From Megaleporinus macrocephalus (Eukaryota > Chordata > Actinopteri > Characiformes > Anostomidae): a stretch of 64,000 nucleotides of DNA. The stretch lies in NCBI GenBank assembly GCA_021613375.1, contig CM038703.1, positions 17,916,694-17,980,693 of the forward strand, in the 5' to 3' direction. The notes beneath the pieces are model-generated. The model saw only the letters and a list, made by a program, of their open reading frames with translations. It was not told where the DNA came from and searched no databases. Below are positions 48,990 through 58,565 of the stretch, piece by piece. Position 1 is the first letter of the stretch, and the number at the start of each line of letters is the position of its first letter. A program made the translations under genes and the position numbers.

Positions 48990-51900
48990 GTGAGTGAGAG
49001 AAAATGAGAAAGTAAGAGCAATCAAGAAGCTAAAAAACATTATTGGATATTTAAGCATCCCAGTGCAGCACAATCAAAGAAATGAGGACTATGCAAACAC
49101 AGAAGGGGAAAGAAAGAAAAACGGGACATAATTAGGGAGTCTACTTGGCTGTTTCCTCAGCTGCATTCAATCAGAGAAGAGATCGCAGCACAACGTGAGA
49201 ACAGAGCTCACCATGAAACACGAGAGCATCAGCCCTTCACACGGCGCCCTGCTGGACACAAAGTTTTGATAAGCCTTCACTTCGGTCCACACAAATGTTT
49301 CAGATTTTGCAGTGACGCCCACTCTCCCACACAAACACACTGGTTTAGAAGCTGGTGCTTAGGGTGGGTAGCAGCAAAGACTGAAGATGGGTAGCAGCAA
49401 GGACAGGGACTGCAATGCACTGAAAGAAGATGGCTGGTGCACTAAGGAAAAATTCCCATGCACACAGCTGTATCAGTGTGCTGGGAGCTAATCCCACAAG
49501 CTACTGAAATGTACTCCAGCTTAGCCCCTGATGGGAATAAAGCCAGCCAACACCCCAATAACACAGCGACTCAAATATAGAGCTAATATCCTAGACTAGC
49601 TACGAATAGCTGATGTTCAGCAATCCACTGATTTCAAATTTCTTTATAACACAGATGTAAACAGTCATTCAGAGTGGGTTGACATATAATATAAAGGAAA
49701 ACTTAGTGAGAGAGTCATTCATAAAAAATGTATAACTTTGTGGTGACATTAACAGCTGAAAGTCAGTCTTAAGCATTGAAGATACTTGCGTTAATCAGTC
49801 ATTAATAGAGGTGGAATTAGGCACCGCATGCCATCAGGGGTACAGGAAAGTGATAATTTAGGCTAACGCCTCTTTAAAGTCTCACCAAGTCATTGTGGAG
49901 CACGTATACTGTGCAAGATATAAGCAGACAGACATTCTGGAGACCGCCACAGGCATGAAAAGAGCATCTGAGCGCTCGAGTAAGCACAGTCTTCATGTAT
50001 AACAGTTATACATAGTTGTTAGAAAACAGTTACTGACGCAAACTCTAAATGCCTCAAATGACAAACAGCCCCTGTGAGTATTCCAGACAGCATCTCACTC
50101 CGGCAATGTCATAATCCAAAGCAGAAGTATCCAGGCACCGTTTTGACAGCTGAACGACAGAAACAGCGCAGTCCTCTAAATTATGCTCCAAAACACTCAG
50201 TACTGGAAAGCAGTGGCGCATCTCGATTATCTGGCTGCTGGAGCGGTGGCCTTGGAAACTGCCTCAAAAGACGCCTATAGCGAGGCCAGGCCTGGCAACA
50301 AAGCTTCGGAAGAATCTCCTCTTACTGGAGAGGGTGAACTCGGGGCAAGACTGCATACATTCTTTAGGGGTGAACCCGGTTCCTCTAATGGCCCTCTGTT
50401 CCAGACATCTCATTACTTTCCATTCTCCCTTGCTCCCCCCCCCCCCCCCCCCCCACTTTCCTCCCAACCCCACCCCCTCAGCTTTACAACACAGTCCCCT
50501 GCCCTGTGCCTCAATCTGCGGTTGGAGCAAAGGCATGTTCATGAACAGCCAAGCTCGTATTTCGTCGTGTTTGCACGAAAGCAAACTGGAGCAACAAAGA
50601 AGACACCAACAAACATCTCATTAAGGCATGGGCTTAGAGAGACTGAACAAGGCTAAAGGTTTGAAGTTCAAAGGCCCCTAATGTTTACATGACATAACCA
50701 AACACATTGACTTGCCCAGCTCCAGGAGCAGACTTTAAAACACTAATGCTGAAAGCGTATGACAAAACTTCCATACAGCATCAGCCAAACTTGGAGAAAA
50801 GGCTGAAAAGTTCTGGCACTTGGTAACTGAGGGAGTGCTTACAAAAGTTCAGATGATGGCCTTATATCAATCAAATGCATCAAAACAGAGCCAAACCCTG
50901 CTGAGGAGTCCACTCCCGACTTGCTGACCATGACAGTGAAGCTAAGCAGATCACGCCCATCCTGTCTTTGATGTGCAAAGCACACATCTGGTGGCGGAGC
51001 ACATCCACAGCAAAAGCTATTTGCTGTTTATTACTATGCACTATGAACTATTAATCTTTGCTGCTATAGAACAATTTGAAAATTTCATTGCAATTTTTTT
51101 GATTAATATACTGATGAATTAATGACTGCACTTTAAATGATTATCTGTTGTTTTGGCCATTAAGACAACAACTGAAAGTATTGTGTCAGACTGCAAGTTT
51201 ACTATGGTGGCGCTGGCACATGTAAAGAACTTGGGTGTTTGGTAGAGATGTGCAGGAGTACTATAGCACTTGATTATGCATTCATGGTGATAGTTTTTGA
51301 ATACTGAGATATTTTCAGGCACTTGATACAAAATTATCTTGGAAAAACTGAAAACATACATGGCAACAATTCTAATACCAATTTTGTGTTTTTCCAGGAC
51401 TGTAACAGGACATGTTCTCTCATATTTGCTGGTCAGTGTGAATAACATGTTGATACAGCCATGGACATGTTGTTAACATGGGTAATAATATACTCTAGCA
51501 GACGTTAACTAGGTCCAGAAGCAGTGAAAATATTCCAGCCGAACTAACGTTTCCAAAACATCTGCAAGACTATGAGTCCTCATCAGCATACAGTACTGTA
51601 CTAGTTAGCTCGGCAGCTCATCTCAAGCACTATTACTCATCAAACATGAAATTCTACAGATTTCTCTGAGCTACTAATTAAACACGTTTTTAAACATGTT
51701 AATAATGTTGTACTCTACAACACTAGTGCTATAATTTAGAATTATAGCCCTTACGCTACTTGTTTATACTGGAATGGAAGAATCTAATAGTGAAGAACAC
51801 AGTTAGCGATCAGGGGTTTAAATGCAATACAAAATTAACCACTGCTTGCCACATTTCCTCAGGCCAAGGTCTGGACTGTCATCATTTCTAACTTGTGTTA

Positions 51901-54900
51901 TGATTCAGTGCCATATCCTATATACTGAAGTAGCCAAGCATCAGCATGTTGTCATCAGCAACTGAAATACTAAACAAATCACAAATACTGATCAGTATAT
52001 TTCAATAATATTTATTGTTTTAAATGCTGAACTGAATAAATTATTTATAAAACTTCAAATAAATGCTTTTTTCAAGGGCTACATTTAAAAAACTGAATGC
52101 TTTTGAAAAAAGTGCATCATAGTGAGTGCTAATTTATAAAAAAAAGTAAATAAAACTTTTTAGAGCACACCGTCTGAATTAGCCTTTCTCTGACTCGCTT
52201 TATTCTCCGACCACTGCTTCTTGCTTTGTACCTCGCCTGTGTGCTTGCGGCAGACCCAAATAGCACAGATGTGATTGGCTGAGGACCACTTTTGGTGATC
52301 TTACAATCCATGCGATAGGCCTGTGAGTTTACTGCGGCGCAAAGCCTGTATACTGTAAAGACAAAAGTTCCGCTCCTTAAAATAAACACTGTCAATATTA
52401 AATCGTTCTCAATTGTTAATCCGTTTGGGTCCGCATTGGACAACATCTGAGTTCGGCCTATTAGTGACCTCTGCTATAGATTAAAAATTATAACTGCATT
52501 GGAGAGTTGATACAGTAAGCTGATATTTAATATGTTACATTCCCTTACAGTCCTAGATCATACATGTTTAAACTTATTTATTTAACCAAAAAATGTGTAA
52601 GTTGTTTAAATTGTGAAATATTTAAGTATTTTTCTCTTTGCATAATTATGACTTTAAGACAACAAGTAATCTAAAAGTAACAAAGTAATCTGATTACATC
52701 CGTATAATACAGTAATTATTTGGATTAGGCATCAGTTACATTGTTTAAAAGGTAATCAGTAATGGAATACATTGTTAATGAAACAATCCCAAACCCTGTC
52801 TATTCATTGCAGGTAATAAATACAAGTAGCTTCTACACACATAACTAGCATTTGCTTGCTTTACCTCATCTACAGCTGGTTCAGGTCAGTGTTACTAGGT
52901 AAAATTTTCCCTTTCAATCATTGATAAAGAAGTCTAAAACAAAAATTACAGCTCTTATTCTGAAAATTATACTCTGTGATTCCAAATAAAACTAATTGAT
53001 CTTTCAGCCCTTACTGCATAGCACTTGAACAGTGGTCGTTAAGCTATCTTTATCTGTCACCACCTAAACACACAGATTAGATAAAGTTAGTGTTTATCTA
53101 GAGGTTAGGGTAAAGAAGGAATGGTGAGAGCAGGAATTTATAGCATCTTGCTGCCTAACCAATTCAAGGTGGAGTCTGCATCGACATACTAAAAAAAAAA
53201 AGCTATGCAGAGCAGCTTTAACTGAGAAGGTCAAAGCAGCATGCATCAGTGTCAAAAAAGGGTCTGCACGGAGTCCGTTTTCAACAAACGTATTCTGACA
53301 CAACGTCAGTCACATTTCTAAGAAAGAAAATATCTTACGGTCAAAAACGACATCCAAAAACAGAACATTCTACCGCAGGCATGCTTTCTATTCTCACAAA
53401 TGATTCAGAAACATGATTTACATTGGCAGTGGTCCCTCGAGGTGTGAGCGTAAATGGAGCAGGTCTTCTGAGGGAACTCTTCACAAGAGGTTGAGCCTGC
53501 CACTCAAAACACAGGGCAAAAAAAAAAAAAAAAAAAAGCAGAACCCATAATCCTCAATCTTCCAGCTCTCTCACTGCCACTACACGCCCATGTGTACCCA
53601 GACAGAGGAAATGCTCCCAAAACCAAACTCTTCATTAGCTAACCTCAGAACAACCTCTTCCGTTCCCACTTATCAGCCATGCCACTCTCCTGCCCGTCTT
53701 CTCGTCAGGGCAGCAGCTGACTCATGAGCTGCTGCAGACAGACAGACGGGGTCTGGAGAGGGACAGGCAGGAGAGACAGGCATGTTAACCACTATTAAAA
53801 CCAGCAGTATTCTAATATCTCAACAAGAAAATCTCTTATACCGTTAATAATACAAGCGATAACACTGAAGATTTAACATTCAACATATATCACAAGAAGT
53901 ATACCAGCGGACTAGACATGGCACAACACAGTGTCTTTTCCGGCACCAGACTGAAATCAGCTGATTCAATATCTTTTTTTTTTATAGCTACTGTGAGTGT
54001 AATCGCAATGCACTGTGATCCTGCAACGTGAATCTGTGACACTGTGTATTATAGTGATGTGACAATGCAGCATAGAGAATGAACATTCTATTAATTATGC
54101 TAGAAGATGCATGTATACAGTTTAAATACTAAATACAATCAACACCAATCAACACTTCTCCTGCCTTCCAGCTCTAGCAGCCGAGTCAGTTGTGCAACAT
54201 GATTATAGTCATAATTTTGAAAATGTATTTATGGGAACAGTGCATCATGAATCCAATTGTGGGTCAAGTCCATTATTACATCCCTTATACTGCTATTACA
54301 CTTAGTATGTTAATCTTAATGTAGCCCATCACACTCTACCCCACAGGACAAAATACATAGTTAGTCTAGGACTCTATGCTCTGGCCACACATAACCAGAG
54401 CACATGGTATCTTTTGCAAGTTAGAATGTGCGGTAAATACAGTTCTGTGCAGCAAATTTGATATATGTGATGGGAACTCTTGAGCTGTTGTCAGCTTTGT
54501 TCCGTGTCTAAGCCTTTCAAATTAAGATACAGGTGCTGGATTAAAAAAAAATATATAGCTTGTGATATATTTACACATTTACCACCATTTAACACTGACA
54601 GGGTTTGTCTTTCTCAGAGCCCTGTTTTGAAAATCTTCCACCCCAACATAACACCAATGGTTGAATTTACATGCGAGTCAAGTAACCCGTCTCTGTAATA
54701 GTAGGCAGCTACTTGCCACATTAAGGGATGAAACACAGACTTAAGCACAGAGGTTAAGTCTGATGTGAGTATGTGGTATTTGAGGCAGGACTGGTTTGGA
54801 TTCATGCTCTTTTCCCCTCTCAAACACCTAATCCAGCATTTTACTGCCAACATCAGGCCAATACTGATACCCTGTATAAGATCAGGGTCATTTCTAGATT

Positions 54901-57900
54901 CAGTGATTTTATTCCAGTTGACCTGCAAAAGAGTCTTTGGGTTGCAAAACTTTGGACACTGGACAAATTTATTACAATATCATATCAGGTGTTCACATAT
55001 CCCTGTTGGCTAAAGCAATAGCAACAATAATCTAAAGCACCTAGTTGAAGATTTTCACTGCAGCTTCTACTTCTACTGAAAGTTATTTCTCTTCTATAGG
55101 CACCATCATGGTTATCATTCTATTATTTAAATTAAAATCAAATATATTAAAAACATTCCTAAAACTGAAAAGTAATAACACAGTAAACTGGCATAAAGAA
55201 TATATTTATCACAGCACTACTAAATATATATCTCAACTTTTATTTGAAATGTCTACATACATAGTACAACTTATATTTTGGCATTTTATATTTATAGTCG
55301 CTGTCAAATGGAAAAACATGCATCACCATTTTTGTCGATTTTATGTTTTCTACATCGTTTGGACATGCGATGGTTACATTGTGTAAACATTTCATGATAA
55401 ATGGACCAATAGAAGTGCTCCAAAACAGCTTCAACAAAATATCTAGTTTCATTGACTTACATTGAAATTAAAGTATGTTTTTGTTCTCTTGTGTAAAGTT
55501 GCAATTTTGAAGATACTTGTTTTTTATTAGACAGCGACAGTATATCATATCAACAGCTGGTGCACCAAAATTCTCTGTACACTCAAATAACTTGATAAAA
55601 CACTTTTTTTTAATTGCAAACTACAAATGCCATATTTCAATAGCCAGTAATGCTAACAATAATGACAAGCTCAGACATCCCTATCTAGAATAACCATGAC
55701 TATTCCTAACAGGTAGCTGGATCACACCAGCGGCAACTGCAGCCTTCCAGAGCCTAGCAGAGTCCACAGAATGAGTCAGGGCCCTTGAGCCAATGATTGT
55801 CAGCTGGGCTGTGCCTGACAGTACCAGCCTCCTTTAACCAAGCCTCACTGCAGCTCAAAGACCTGTACTGTGTGTAAGATGCCCACAACTACAACTGCTC
55901 AGAGAACTTCCTGACCCTAACAGAAGAGTACACATTCTGCAGTACGCTCGCATTGCATGCTGCGCGCTAGTAAAACAAATGCCAAAGACATTCCTCAGGA
56001 TTCTGTCCATGCTGATTAGCCCAGTCCAAACGGACCAGATAAATCTCAGGTCGCCAAGGGAGTCTCCAACACTGCAGTCTGATAGGAGTAATTACACCCC
56101 TCCTAAACATTCCTTTACCATAGAGCATTAACATGCACACAGTGACCTGGAGCATGTCTCCAAAAGTAAGCAGCTGTGGGAGAGTCATCTTAGAAACATC
56201 ACCTTTGGAAAAATATCTAACTCTGTTCCCTACTCAGTGAGTTATAACAGGGATTGATCATGTTTAAACCAGAGTTTTAGCACAGACACTGTGAACAGCG
56301 TGTGACTTCAAAACTTCACAAACCTCAAAATGATCAGAAAGGAAAGGTTTCTCATTAGAGCTGTAGAATCTCAGCAATTAAGAGTCATCAATGAAGCATA
56401 AAGTAGGACACTTTCACCATGTGCATATGTACTAGCGCTCCAATTAAAAGAACCACAAGCGCAGAACCTGTTCAAAGTATGCCGCCAATCATGCGCAGTA
56501 GCTGCTCAAAGAAAAAAAAAAACTTGCTGGAACGAGAATGTGTGCTACTCATCTGAACTGGAAGTAATGCAAGAGAGATTTCTTTGGGTCTGCCACACAT
56601 CAGGCTCCTCTTCTTCTATATTTAAAAGAGACTTTCGCTCATGTTCACTGTTGATAACTACCTTCTACTAAAGAGTCGGCTAAACATACTTGCATGCTTC
56701 AGTTTTCCCACTACACAATATATTTTTATATATTGTACAACTGTCGGAAACACTCTGGGTACGTCTGAAATCTGCTACTTGCCTACTACTCAGTAGCGAA
56801 ATCAGTAGGTGAGCGTAGCTAGTATGTCTGAATACCTAGTAGGCATCGAGTAGTAGGCGAATGGAACCCGAATGACCTACTGAATCGCCAGCCATTTTTA
56901 TGTAGGCGAACACAGCACACTGCGCTATCCCATGACTCACCTGGAGCCACAGGTGAATTTAAAGCAGAAGAAAAAAAAAACGTCAAAAAGCGGAACGCCG
57001 GCTGTGTGTACGTGGCTACGGCTAGTAAACTGTCACTACTGCTGAGGTAAACAATAATTACATTCCTCCCGTTTCATCTTCTCTGAGCTACAGCTCGACA
57101 GCATGTGAGTACAGATTCAGACAAACACGCAGATCAGTGTCACAAAAAGTATCTACATCTGTCAGTAAACAGAGTTTTAATGAATAGCAGGACTTATATG
57201 GTGGTGGTCGGACGTCTTGCGTCACAGGACGCTGGCAATATGGTGGACATAGTATGATTGAGCTTGTGTGGCTACTAAAACTCTGAAATTACCTACTAGT
57301 CTGCCGCTCGAGCAGTACGTACTGACTCTAATCTAGTACCTACTGACTAAAAGGCAATTTCTGTTAGAGCTCCTGTGTCTTTAAGCTCCGCCTCCCAATG
57401 AACCCAGTGCGCTCCGATTGGCCAACTCAACACATCTGTTCTGAATGCCAGAGTGGCACCCTGCTATAAGTTCCGCCCTCACACCATTATGGCTATTTCT
57501 ACAATAGCCTTGGTTGTGATGTGTGAATTTGAACCAGAGCATGATTCCTGAAAGTAAGCTGGTGACCTGGTTCACCTTCACAGGCTAGACTGGAGCAGGA
57601 CGTTTTTTCCTTTTTAGCTCTCTGTGGGTTGCATGAAGGTGTGCCAAGCTTGCTAGTAGGCCAACAATAGGAATCGAGATGATGTAATTTTAAGAGTGAA
57701 AAGGGCTGGAATTCCAATAAGGTGCTTCAGGCAGCTTAAAAGGTGGTCTCTGCACTACTATGGGCTTCATAACTTCAAAGATCGTTTACATGCACAAAAC
57801 ACGACACACCAAGGGAAAGAGAAATACTGGCAAATCATAATGGTTTGCTCTATGTGCCCCCCCACACATACTGGAAAATAGGTGTTTACTCACCGTCATA

Positions 57901-58473
57901 CAAGCATGCATACATTTCCTGTTTAAAAAGGATACACTTTGATGGCTCCTGATTTAGTTCCAATGGCCATAAGTTGTAGTTTTGGGTCATATGCCAAAGC
58001 ACTCGGCTGATTGGGAAATCCATGTTCAACAGTCTGGACGAAAGGAAAAGAAAGCGCATGCTTCAGTTCATCCACTGCACACAGTCAGAATGTGATGCTC
58101 AGCATTTTGACATCTCATTATACGGCACTGTAATGAGGCAGCAAGAAGAACTTTATAAGCAACATCAACAGCTTTCTAATTACACTGAGCCTCATACGGA
58201 CTGATTAATGAGGCGAAACATTACTTAAGTAGGCTTATCCAATACTGTCCAAACTGGGGAGGAATTTCCTCCTAGAACACAAAGCAAGAGAATCTAGAAC
58301 CATTTAACCCGTCCGTGCAGTGAAACATTCGGAGGCACCTTCCACACTTGCCCAGGAAAATGGTTAGGTGCTTTGTTCGGGGGCACTTCAGTCATGTCCT
58401 GTCGGTTTTAGGTGATTGAACTGGCGACCGTAAGATCATGAGTCTCATGGACATAAAAACACTTAAATTGACA

Positions 58474-58565
<92 letters not shown>

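Larger units (their letters stand above)
41474..57935 (-). other. llgl1: llgl1 intron 2 (16.5 kb)
   Basis: The largest intron, 41% of the llgl1 gene span. It holds (AT)n at 41679-41895, MITEs at 41917-42194, 55292-55546 and 56755-57360, a (GA)n array at 48858-48999, a poly-C run at 50435-50454 and several dispersed fragments. Segments at 43.0-43.7, 45.2-45.6 and 49.1-51.0 kb look non-repetitive and could contain enhancers. None of the open frames has a recognisable domain. Confidence 0.7.

Noticed and set aside
48704..49073. Minus-strand frames of about 100 codons of SLSLSL
   Set aside because: Translation of the (GA)n microsatellite.
49243..49256. Second CTCF-like motif GGCGCCCTGCTGG
   Set aside because: On the minus strand it reads CCAGCAGGGCGCC, breaking the core GGGGGC at one position; too weak to list.
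50183..50656. 157-codon + frame in llgl1 intron 2
   Set aside because: Crosses the poly-C run, has no domain and no exon-like borders; other frames overlap it equally well.
52129..52446. 105-codon minus frame in llgl1 intron 2
   Set aside because: No recognisable domain and no splice or start context; possibly a decayed mobile fragment but not supportable.
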